Shown in pieces: positions 24,053 through 31,350 of a stretch of 64,000 bases of DNA (position 1 is its first letter; every line of letters begins with the position of its first letter). The notes under the pieces were generated by a model. It ran no database searches and had not been told where the DNA came from. It saw only the letters and a program-made list of their open reading frames with translations. Origin of the DNA: Streptomyces sp. NBC_01498. Lineage in GTDB: Bacteria > Actinomycetota > Actinomycetes > Streptomycetales > Streptomycetaceae. Made by a program: the position numbers and the translations under genes. The stretch is taken from NCBI RefSeq assembly GCF_036327775.1, contig NZ_CP109598.1, forward strand, positions 930,001 to 994,000. The letters run 5' to 3'.

Positions 24053-25374
24053 GGCTCATCCTTCCCGGGCCCGCCGGGGACCCTCGCCAGTTCGGGGGAC
24101 GCGGTGTCGAGCGGCACCGTGTAGGAGCGTACGAGCCCGAGCTGGACGGACTGCCGGGGCAGCACCGCGTCGAGCATCCAGTCCGCGGCGACCCGCACCC
24201 GGTTCCCGCGCATGGCCGCCAGGTGGTAGCCGCGGGTGACGGCCCCGGCGAGCGGCCCGGAGAGGGGAACCCCCAGCGGGTTGGCCGCGGCCTTGACCCC
24301 GCCGAGGTCCACCAGGAACCCGAGGTCGTGGTGGAGGTACGTCTGGCGCTCCCCGTACCCGAGGGACGCGGCCACGTTGCGGCCGGCCACCTTGCCCTGG
24401 CGGGAGGCGTGCTGCGCGGTCATGGGCGTGTACGAGCCCGGCCGGGTCAGGTCGGGGACGGCGGCGGCGTCGCCGCAGGCGAACACCTCCGGGTGGCCGG
24501 GGACACCGAGCCGCGGGTCGACCAGCAGCCGCCCGTGCTCGACGGGCAGGCCGACATCGGCGACCAGCGGGTCCGGTCGTACGCCGACGCACCAGACGAG
24601 GGTCCGGGTCTCCACGAACTCCCCGTTGTCCAGCTGGACGCCCCGGCGGGTGGCCTCCCTGACGGAGGTGCCGGTGCGCACGTCGACGCCGCGCCCGCGC
24701 AGCACCCGGTCGGCGGTGCCGGACAGCCGGTGGTCCAGCTCGGGCAGGACCCGGGGCGCGATGTCGGCCAGCAGCCAGCGCGGGGCCGGCTTCCGCCCCC
24801 AGCCGGGCTGCCTGCGGATCAGGGCGTCGGTGAAAAGCTTGCCCTGGGCGGCGACCTCGGTGCCGGTGTAGCCCGCCCCGACGACCACGAAGGTGGTGCG
24901 CGCGGCGCTCTCGGCGGGGTCGCCGGCGGCGGCCAGCTCGATCTGGCGGGTGACGTGGTCGCGCAGGTACAGGGCTTCGGGCAGGCCCCGGAAGCCGTGG
25001 GCGAACTCGGCGACGCCGGGGATGGGCAGCAGCTTGTTGACGCTGCCGACGGCGAGGACCAGCCGGTCGTACGTCAGCTCGCCGCGTTCGCCCTCGGGGC
25101 CGCTGTAGCGCACCAGCCGGTTGTCCAGGTCGATGTGCCGGGCCTCGCCGAGGACGAGGCGGACGCGCGGCAGCGAGCCGGGCAGCGGGACGGCCACCCG
25201 GCGCGGTTCGAGGATTCCGGCGGCCACCTGGGGCAGCAGGGGCAGATACAGGAAGTAGTCGGTCGGGTTGAGCAGGACGACTTCGGCCTCGTCCCGTACG
25301 CGCCGCGACAGCGTACGGGCGGCCTCGAAGCCGGCGAACCCGGCTCCGACGACGACAATGCGGGAACGGCTCAC
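24049..25374 (-). CDS. FAD-dependent NADH dehydrogenase (NDH-2-like) oxidoreductase
   Basis: A 441-residue two-dinucleotide-fold flavoprotein. GTG 25374 has GGAG six bases upstream; the open frame to 26496 is a shadow. FAD site VVVGAGFAGFEAARTL (7-22), NAD site FVVVGAGYTGTEVAAQG about 160, and the second FAD contact HPEVFACGDAAAVPD about 310 are all present. The NDH-2 group passes electrons from NADH to quinone without proton pumping at the membrane face. The C-terminal part lacks a clear transmembrane segment but is amphipathic. It is coupled to the pterin dehydratase. Confidence 0.88.
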   Translation of the reverse strand: MSRSRIVVVGAGFAGFEAARTLSRRVRDEAEVVLLNPTDYFLYLPLLPQVAAGILEPRRVAVPLPGSLPRVRLVLGEARHIDLDNRLVRYSGPEGERGELTYDRLVLAVGSVNKLLPIPGVAEFAHGFRGLPEALYLRDHVTRQIELAAAGDPAESAARTTFVVVGAGYTGTEVAAQGKLFTDALIRRQPGWGRKPAPRWLLADIAPRVLPELDHRLSGTADRVLRGRGVDVRTGTSVREATRRGVQLDNGEFVETRTLVWCVGVRPDPLVADVGLPVEHGRLLVDPRLGVPGHPEVFACGDAAAVPDLTRPGSYTPMTAQHASRQGKVAGRNVAASLGYGERQTYLHHDLGFLVDLGGVKAAANPLGVPLSGPLAGAVTRGYHLAAMRGNRVRVAADWMLDAVLPRQSVQLGLVRSYTVPLDTASPELARVPGGPGKDEP

Positions 25375-25577
25375 GTTCGACTCCGGACTGTGGCGTTTCG
25401 GGTCGTACGGACGGCAGTGCGCGTGCCCGACCGTGACCGGGACAACGACGATCACTCTGCTTCTCGCGTCCTCGTGCCACCCGTCGGCCCACTGTCCCCC
25501 TCGCCCATTGTCCTCGCGCCCGGCCGGGACCGCGAGACGATCTCCGCGCGGTCCCGGGAGCGGTGGGCGGGCCCCGC

Positions 25578-27044
25578 TCAGCGTGCGTCGGTCACCTTCC
25601 AGATCGTGCCGTCGGCCTTCGCGAGGACGTACAGCTCGCCCGCGGCGTCCGTGCCGAACCGCAGGTCGACCCGGTCGTCCCCGGCCAGCTCCGCCATCGA
25701 GGTCGGGGTGCCGGCCGCGTCGAGGATCCGGAACTGGTGGACCTCGGCGAGCGGCCCGCCGCGCCGCATCTCCGCGACCTCGGAGTAGAAGATCCGGCCG
25801 CCGACGCCCTCGCCGTACACGTACTTGCCCCGCAGTCCGGGGATCTCCGTGCCCCGGTAGACGAAGCCGCCGATCAGCGCGTTGCCGCTGTCGGCGCAGG
25901 GCGCGTCCGGCGGCGGGACGTGGTCGAAGGCGGCGACCGGATACGTGTAGCCGTACTGCCCGTCGTTGTCGGGGAGTGGGTAGACGCCGCAGGTCGGGTT
26001 GCCCTCCTTGCGGTACTCGAAGGGCCCCTCCCGGTCGCTCCAGCCGAGATTGTCCCCGGCCCGGACCTCGTACACGGACTCCACCCGGTGCTCCCCGATG
26101 TTCCCGACGAACATTCGGCCGGTGCCCGCGTCCCAGCTGAAGCGGTGCGGGTCGCGGAGCCCGTACGCGTAGATCTCGCCGAGCACGTACTGCCGGTGGA
26201 CGAACGGGTTGGTCGCCGGGATGCCGTACCGGCCGCCGGGGCCGTCGTCGCCGTCCGGGTCGATGCGCAGGATCTTGCCCTGGGGGACGTACAGGTCCTG
26301 CGGGACGGAGCTGCGCCAGCCCGCGCCGCCGTCGCCCGCCGCGATGTACAGCAGCCCGTAGTCCTCGTCGCCCGGACGGGAGCGGGGGTTGAAGTTGATC
26401 TCCTGGATGTCGTGGACCGTGCCCTGGAAGCCGAGGCGCATCACCTCGCGGCGCGCTCCGGTGAACTCCCCGGCGGCCGGGTCGTCGGCCGTCCACTCCG
26501 TGATCACGCTGTGGACGGCGGTGACCCCGCCGGACGGCAGGTCGGGGCGCTTGGTGGTGAGGGCGGAGCGGGCCTCGGTGTGGACGGTGTAGAACCGGCC
26601 GTTGCCGGCGAACTCCGGGTGGAACGCGACGAATCCGAAGCCGCTGCCGAGCCCCTGGTGGGACCAGAAGTCGGGTCCGACGGCCGCGCCGACGTCCAGG
26701 TACTCGGTGGGGGTGCCGGAGCCGTCCAGCAGATACAGCGGCCCGTTGAGGTCGGGGACGTACAACCGGCCCGAGCCGTCGGGGACTTCACCGGCGTAGT
26801 TGATCCGGGCCCAGCGGTTCAGCCGGTCGTCGGTCGGCGGCGGCACCGGCTCCGACCTCGGAAGCGTCGAGAATTCGTCAAGTACCAGGCCAATTTCGGA
26901 GAGCGTCGGATCGGGCAGCGGATCGGCGACCGGACCGTCCTCGCGCGCGGCGGCCGGTGGTACGAAAAGCGCCAACAGCAACGTCGCCGCCGCGACGGCC
27001 AGTTGTGCGCGCACGGTTCGTCCCGTTGTTCCGGGCTTGGGCAT
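25578..27044 (-). CDS. Secreted PQQ-dependent sugar dehydrogenase (GSDH propeller)
   Basis: A 488-residue secreted beta-propeller protein. ATG 27044 starts a signal peptide (basic N-terminus, LAVAAATLLLALFVPPAAA, cleavage near residue 34). Blocks such as GLGSGFGFVAFHPEF, ILRIDPDGDDGPGGRYGIPATNPF, YGLRDPHRFSWDAGTGRMFVGNIGEH and LGWSDREGPFEYRKEGN are typical of glucose/sorbosone dehydrogenases, which oxidise aldoses with PQQ. Nine or so cysteines are few and no heme-binding CxxCH is seen. It is a single gene between the NDH-2-like gene and the divergent LAETG gene. It is a one-domain counterpart of the propeller at 2266-5943. Confidence 0.85.
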   Translation of the reverse strand: MPKPGTTGRTVRAQLAVAAATLLLALFVPPAAAREDGPVADPLPDPTLSEIGLVLDEFSTLPRSEPVPPPTDDRLNRWARINYAGEVPDGSGRLYVPDLNGPLYLLDGSGTPTEYLDVGAAVGPDFWSHQGLGSGFGFVAFHPEFAGNGRFYTVHTEARSALTTKRPDLPSGGVTAVHSVITEWTADDPAAGEFTGARREVMRLGFQGTVHDIQEINFNPRSRPGDEDYGLLYIAAGDGGAGWRSSVPQDLYVPQGKILRIDPDGDDGPGGRYGIPATNPFVHRQYVLGEIYAYGLRDPHRFSWDAGTGRMFVGNIGEHRVESVYEVRAGDNLGWSDREGPFEYRKEGNPTCGVYPLPDNDGQYGYTYPVAAFDHVPPPDAPCADSGNALIGGFVYRGTEIPGLRGKYVYGEGVGGRIFYSEVAEMRRGGPLAEVHQFRILDAAGTPTSMAELAGDDRVDLRFGTDAAGELYVLAKADGTIWKVTDAR

Positions 27045-27318
27045 CCCGCTCACCTCATCGGCTCGGACGGTGCGGCTCGGACACGGCCCCGACCACACGG
27101 AACGCGCTTCCGGCGGGGCATTCGCGCCACGTTACAAACGCGCCGGGAGGGCGGCAAGGGGTCGGTGGCGGACAGGGGGACCGGGAACAGGTTTGAAGTC
27201 CAACGACCCCATGGGACGGTCAAATCGGTAGGGGCGCGTCCGGAACGGGCCCCGGATGGCGGTACTGTGCGCGCGCGCCGTCATCCTGGGCGGCGCGGTT
27301 TCATACGCGGAGGATTAC
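27045..27318. promoter_or_regulatory. Divergent promoter region, sugar dehydrogenase and LAETG gene
   Basis: A 274-bp gap with no gene that must hold both promoters. Weak AT-richer patches lie near 27128-27136 and 27216-27225. No clear palindrome is seen. Confidence 0.4.
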
Positions 27319-27936
27319 GTGACTGTATTCAACAGATCGTGGCGGCGCCCCGGGGCGCTCGTGACGGTCGCGGCGGCGGGTGCGCTCGGCGCCGGCCTCT
27401 TCGCCGCCCCGGCGGTGGCGCACACCCCGGCGTGGACCGTGACCTGCTCGGAGGTGAGCGTCGATCTCGTCAACTACACCGCCGGCGCCGAGAACACGGT
27501 GACCCTGAGCGTCGACGGCAAGGACCTGCTGCCCACCGAGAAGTTCGGTGGCGAGTTCCACAAGAAGATCGAACTGCCCAAGCACGACAAGGATCTGACG
27601 CTTCACCTCGTGGTGAAGGACGGTTCGGGCAACGACGGTTCGCTGGACCAGGAGAAGACCGCTCCGGTCTGCGAGGGCACCGAGCCCGGGACCGAGCCGT
27701 CCACGACGCCGCCCGCCACCCCGCCGGCGGAGGAGCCCACTCCCGAGCCGGAGCCCAGCAAGACGACCGAGGCGGCCGAGGTTCCCTCGTCCCAGCCGAG
27801 CCCGGCCGGTGACGACCTCGCCGAGACGGGTTCGTCCAGCACCACACCGCTGATCGCGGGCGCCGCCGCCGTCATACTCGTGGCCGGCGCTGGCATCACC
27901 TGGGCCGCGCGCAAGCGCCGCACCGTGGAGAACTGA
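27319..27936 (+). CDS. LAETG-anchored surface protein (class E sortase substrate)
   Basis: A 205-residue exported protein. GTG 27319 has GGAGG six bases upstream. Signal peptide 1-34 (ending PAVAHT), a globular part 35-118 with two cysteines (43 and 118) that could form one disulfide, a Pro/Glu/Thr stalk 119-165, the sorting signal LAETG at 167-171, a hydrophobic helix 177-197 and the basic tail ARKRRTVEN. LAxTG is the form used by Streptomyces class E sortases, so the protein should be linked to the wall. The function of the globular part is unknown; it resembles small surface proteins of this genus. A strong hairpin follows. Confidence 0.85.
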   Translation: MTVFNRSWRRPGALVTVAAAGALGAGLFAAPAVAHTPAWTVTCSEVSVDLVNYTAGAENTVTLSVDGKDLLPTEKFGGEFHKKIELPKHDKDLTLHLVVKDGSGNDGSLDQEKTAPVCEGTEPGTEPSTTPPATPPAEEPTPEPEPSKTTEAAEVPSSQPSPAGDDLAETGSSSTTPLIAGAAAVILVAGAGITWAARKRRTVEN

Positions 27937-28002
27937 CCCACCACGCGACCATCGCCGACCCCTGCCGACGGACGGCCGGCACGACCGCCGACGGACGCAG
28001 GA

Positions 28003-28048
28003 CCGCCGCCGGGCGACGGGCACACGAGTGCTCGCCGCCCGGCGGCGG
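28003..28048. terminator. Convergent-gene terminator hairpin
   Basis: A 13-bp perfect stem (28003-28015 with 28036-28048) and 20-nt loop between the LAETG gene and the convergent DUF5133 gene. It may serve both strands. Confidence 0.55.
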
Positions 28049-28149
28049 TGTCGTTCCCACGGGAGGGCGGTGACGGCGGCGACGGCGCGCCGGGTGACGC
28101 CGTCATGGCCGGGAGGCGCTCCGGGACGGCCGGGTCGTTCGGCCGTGGG

Positions 28150-28446
28150 CTACGCCCTTTCCTTGCTGTCGCTGCCGTGGCGACGGATCCGCGACACCGC
28201 CCGGCCCCGCGCCCGCCGCCCGGCCGGAGCCCTCCGGTCGCCGCGCGCGACCGCGCCGAGATACGACTCGGCCGCCCGCACCGCCTCGGCGACGGTGCGG
28301 TGCCCCATCAGCACGCACAGGGTGTACGCGACGTCGTCGAGCCGTCGCCGTCGTACGGGATCGTGCGGTTCCCGCAGCACCAGCCGCTCCCAGGTCCGGT
28401 AGCGGCGCAGCAGCTGGGCGAGCCCGGCCTTGTCCGGCAGAAGCAT
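28150..28446 (-). CDS. DUF5133 domain-containing protein
   Basis: A 98-residue protein starting MLLPDKAGLAQLLRRYRTWE, the opening typical of the actinobacterial DUF5133 family. The core has LDDVAYTLCVLMGHRTVAEAVRAAESYL (about 37-64), followed by a strongly basic tail rich in Arg. Family members are small, of unknown function, and often several per Streptomyces genome. It is preceded by GAGAAGA. No partner is evident; the next upstream gene on the strand is the PfpI-type gene. Confidence 0.8.
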   Translation of the reverse strand: MLLPDKAGLAQLLRRYRTWERLVLREPHDPVRRRRLDDVAYTLCVLMGHRTVAEAVRAAESYLGAVARGDRRAPAGRRARGRAVSRIRRHGSDSKERA

Positions 28447-28570
28447 GCTCTTCTCCCGATTCCCCAGGTCGGCCCGGCGGACCGGGCGACGGAAACGAAG
28501 TCGTCCGGCTCGTCCACACTGCGCCGGTCACGGGGTGTCCGCAAGCGGACACCTTCCGCGACCGGTCCTG

Positions 28571-29104
28571 TCAGCCGCCGAAGACGTCGAGGAAAGCGGA
28601 GTTGAACGCCTTGAGATCGTCGGGCCTGCGGCTGGTGACCAGGGTGTTCGGCCCGTCCGTACAGATCTGGACCTGTTCGTCCACCCAGGTACCTCCCGCG
28701 TTGCCGATGTCGGTCCGCAGGCTCGGCCAGGAGGTCAGCGTCCTGCCCCGTACGACGTCCGCCTCGACCAGGGTCCAGGGGGCGTGGCAGATCGCCGCCA
28801 CCGGCTTGCCCGCGTCGAAGAAGCCCTTCGTGAAGGCGACGGCGTCCTTGTCCAGCCGCAGGGCGTCCGGGTTGGCCACCCCGCCGGGCAGGACGAGCCC
28901 GTCGAAGCCGTCGACGGTGCTGTCGGCGACCGTGGCGTCCACCGGGAAGGTGTCGCCCTTGTCGAGATGGTTGAGCGCCTGCACCTCGCCGGCCTCGGTG
29001 GAGACGAGGACGGGCTCGCCGCCCGCGTCGACGACCGCCTGCCAGGGCTCGGTCAGTTCGACCTGCTCGATGCCTTCGGGTGCCACGAGAAATGCCACGC
29101 GCAT
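28571..29104 (-). CDS. DJ-1/PfpI family protein (class I glutamine-amidotransferase-like)
   Basis: A 177-residue single-domain protein. ATG 29104 starts MRVAFLVAPEG; GTG 29113 is a close alternative with AAGGG upstream. The nucleophile elbow AAICHAPW holds the catalytic Cys (about residue 105) and GLVLPGGVANPDALR is the family block. The group includes proteases, chaperones and deglycases; this YhbO/PfpI-like form is usually linked to stress or glycation repair. It follows the transketolase gene, with a repeat-containing 146-bp gap, and sugar-derived carbonyl damage would fit that neighbour. Confidence 0.88.
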   Translation of the reverse strand: MRVAFLVAPEGIEQVELTEPWQAVVDAGGEPVLVSTEAGEVQALNHLDKGDTFPVDATVADSTVDGFDGLVLPGGVANPDALRLDKDAVAFTKGFFDAGKPVAAICHAPWTLVEADVVRGRTLTSWPSLRTDIGNAGGTWVDEQVQICTDGPNTLVTSRRPDDLKAFNSAFLDVFGG

Positions 29105-29161
29105 GCCACTCACGCCCTTCTGTCCGCGTCTGGTTCCGTCTGTCCGTACGTCCTGCCGGTC

Positions 29162-29209
29162 TTCCGTCCTTGTGTCCTTCCGTCCTTGTTTCCTTCCGTC
29201 CTTGCGTGT
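29162..29209. repeat. Three tandem copies of a 16-bp unit
   Basis: TTCCGTCCTTGTGTCC at 29162-29177, then copies at 29178-29193 and 29194-29209 with one and three changes. On the minus strand it lies in the transketolase-to-PfpI gap as a GGA(C/A)-rich leader, which may add extra Shine-Dalgarno-like purine tracts. Confidence 0.7.
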
Positions 29210-29250
29210 GCTCGCCCGACGGCGTTCGCACGCCTCCGTCCGCGCCGCTC

Positions 29251-31095
29251 TCAGCGCACCATCGCCGTCCCGGTGAGCAGCTTCACGGCGGCGGCGATCG
29301 ACTCGGCGTCGATGCCCGCCGCGCGCAGCTGCTCGTCGGGGGTCGCCGAGCCCGGCATGTTCCGGACGCCGAGCCGTACCAGCCGGGGCGCGGGGCGGCC
29401 GTCCGAGAAGACCTCGGCGACGGCGTCGCCCAGCCCGCCCTGCGGGTGGTGGTCCTCGACGCTGATCAGGCACCCGGTGTCGGCGGCGGCGGCCTGGAGG
29501 GTCACCTCGTCGGCGGGCTTGATCGAGTACATGTCGATCACCCGCACGGTGATGCCGTCGGCGGCCAGCAGATCGGCTGCCTTGAGGCACTCGTGGACGG
29601 TGACCCCGGTGCCGACGAGGGTCATCCGGTCGTCCACGGTGTGCCGGAGGATCTTGCTGCCGCCGACCGGGAACTGCTCGTCGGCGCCGTAGATCACCGG
29701 CGACTTGCCCCGCAGGGTCCGCAGATAGCTGACGCCCTCCAGCTCGGCCATGGCGGCGACGAGCCGGGTCGTCTGGTTGGCGTCGCACGGCTGGAGGACC
29801 GTACTGCCGTGCAGCGCGCGGAACATGGCGAGGTCTTCGAGCCCCATCTGGGAGGGCCCGTCCTGGCCGATGGAGACACCGGCGTGCGAGCCGACGACGC
29901 TGATCGACGCCCGGCTGACGGTGGCCATCCGCAGGAAGTCGTGCGCCCGGGTCAGGAAGGCCGCGAAGGTGGAGGCGTACGGGATCTGCCCGCAGGCCCC
30001 CATGCCGACGGCCGCCGCCACCAGCTGCTGCTCGGCGATGTAGAGCTCGAAGTAGCGCTCGGGGTGCTCCTTGGAGAAGTACTGGGTACGGGTCGAGTCG
30101 CCGACCTCGCCGTCGAGCGCCACGATGTCTCCGCGCGCGGAGCCGAGGGCGGTGAGGGCCTGCCCGTACGCGTCACGGGTGGCGATCTCGTCGCCCACGT
30201 CGAAGCGCGGCAGGTTCAGATGGCCGATCTCGGGGCGGGGTTCGGTGCCGCCCGACGAGGGCTTGCGCACGTCGACCCGCATGGACCGCCGCCCGCCCAG
30301 TTCCTCGATGGCGCGCGCGGCGTCGGGGAGGGGCTTGCCGTGCATGCCCTCCTTGTCCTCGACGGCGGCGACGCCCCGGCCCTTCTTCGTGGCGGCGATG
30401 ATCGCGGTCGGCTCGCCGACCGTGGACGCCGCCTCGTCGTAGGCCGCCTCGACAGCCTCGATGTCGTGGCCGTCGACCTCGATGGTGTGCCAGCCGAAGG
30501 CGTGCAGCCTGCGGGCGTACGCGCCGATGTCCCGGCCGTGGCGGGTGGGGCCGCGCTGGCCGAGCCGGTTGACGTCGACGATCAGCGTCAGTGAGTCGAG
30601 GTGCTGGTACCCGGCGTGCTCGGCGGCCTCCCAGATCGACCCCTCGGCCATCTCGCTGTCGCCGCACAGCACCCACACCCGGTTGGGGACCCGGCCGAGC
30701 CGCTGCCCGGCGAGCGCCATCCCGACGCCCACGGGCAGGCCCTGGCCGAGCGATCCGGTGGCGACGTCCACCCAGGGGAGCCGGGGCGTGGGGTGGCCCT
30801 CCAGACGGCTGCCCTCGCGGCGGTAGGTGCGGAACTCCGACTCGTCGATGGCGCCGGCCGCCAGGTACATGGAGTACAGCAGCGGCGAGGCGTGGCCCTT
30901 GGAGAAGATCAGCCGGTCGTTCCCCGGATGTTCGGGCCGGTCGAAGTCGTACGTGAGGTGGTTGGCCAGCAGCACGGCGCCGAGGTCGGCGGCGGACATC
31001 GAGGACGTCGGATGGCCCGAGCCCGCGATGTCGGCGACGCGGACCGAGTCGACCCTGAGCTGCTGCGCCAGTTCGGTCAGTAGTTCCTTACGCAT
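29251..31095 (-). CDS. Transketolase
   Basis: A 614-residue full-length transketolase-like enzyme that moves two-carbon units between sugar phosphates with thiamine diphosphate and Mg. ATG 31095 has GAGGAG five bases upstream; the longer frame to 31185 has no signal. Visible: SGHPTSSMSAADLGAVL (24-40), SKGHASPLLYSMY, GSLGQGLPVGVGMALAG, the Mg/ThDP motif CGDSEMAEG, catalytic ELYIAEQQLVAAAVG, and the C-terminal domain. It is shorter than the 690-700-residue housekeeping Streptomyces enzyme and resembles the archaeal-animal-type, so it may be a second, specialised transketolase. It is separate from the pentose-phosphate genes. Confidence 0.9.
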   Translation of the reverse strand: MRKELLTELAQQLRVDSVRVADIAGSGHPTSSMSAADLGAVLLANHLTYDFDRPEHPGNDRLIFSKGHASPLLYSMYLAAGAIDESEFRTYRREGSRLEGHPTPRLPWVDVATGSLGQGLPVGVGMALAGQRLGRVPNRVWVLCGDSEMAEGSIWEAAEHAGYQHLDSLTLIVDVNRLGQRGPTRHGRDIGAYARRLHAFGWHTIEVDGHDIEAVEAAYDEAASTVGEPTAIIAATKKGRGVAAVEDKEGMHGKPLPDAARAIEELGGRRSMRVDVRKPSSGGTEPRPEIGHLNLPRFDVGDEIATRDAYGQALTALGSARGDIVALDGEVGDSTRTQYFSKEHPERYFELYIAEQQLVAAAVGMGACGQIPYASTFAAFLTRAHDFLRMATVSRASISVVGSHAGVSIGQDGPSQMGLEDLAMFRALHGSTVLQPCDANQTTRLVAAMAELEGVSYLRTLRGKSPVIYGADEQFPVGGSKILRHTVDDRMTLVGTGVTVHECLKAADLLAADGITVRVIDMYSIKPADEVTLQAAAADTGCLISVEDHHPQGGLGDAVAEVFSDGRPAPRLVRLGVRNMPGSATPDEQLRAAGIDAESIAAAVKLLTGTAMVR

Positions 31096-31280
31096 GTCAC
31101 TCCTCGTCCTCACGTGGTGCGGCCGGTGCGGCGGCCGGACGGGCGGTGGACCGGCTCTCCGGGTGCCCGAGGGTGACGGCGGCACACCACGGACATACCC
31201 GTCCCGCCCCTTTTGTCCAAGACTGCCCCACCTGAGGGAACCGCGCAGAACGGTGACGGGGCGGACGGAGCGGAGGCCCG

Positions 31281-31322
31281 CGCAGGGGAGCGGAGGTCGG
31301 GCGCAGGGGAGCGGAGGTCGGG
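31281..31322. repeat. Tandem 21-bp repeat upstream of transketolase
   Basis: Two identical units beginning CGCAGGGGAGCGGAGG at 31281-31301 and 31302-31322, with partial units on both sides (GGACGGAGCGG). They lie in the 255-bp gap between the phosphatase stop and transketolase start, which holds no gene. Confidence 0.7.
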
Positions 31323-31350
31323 CGGACGGAGCGGCGACCGGGCCGGGGGC

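Noticed and set aside
24049..26496. A single 815-residue fusion covering the NDH-2-like protein and upstream DNA
   Set aside because: The upstream part is antisense-phase to the sugar dehydrogenase gene; GTG 25374 has a good ribosome site and begins at the FAD motif.
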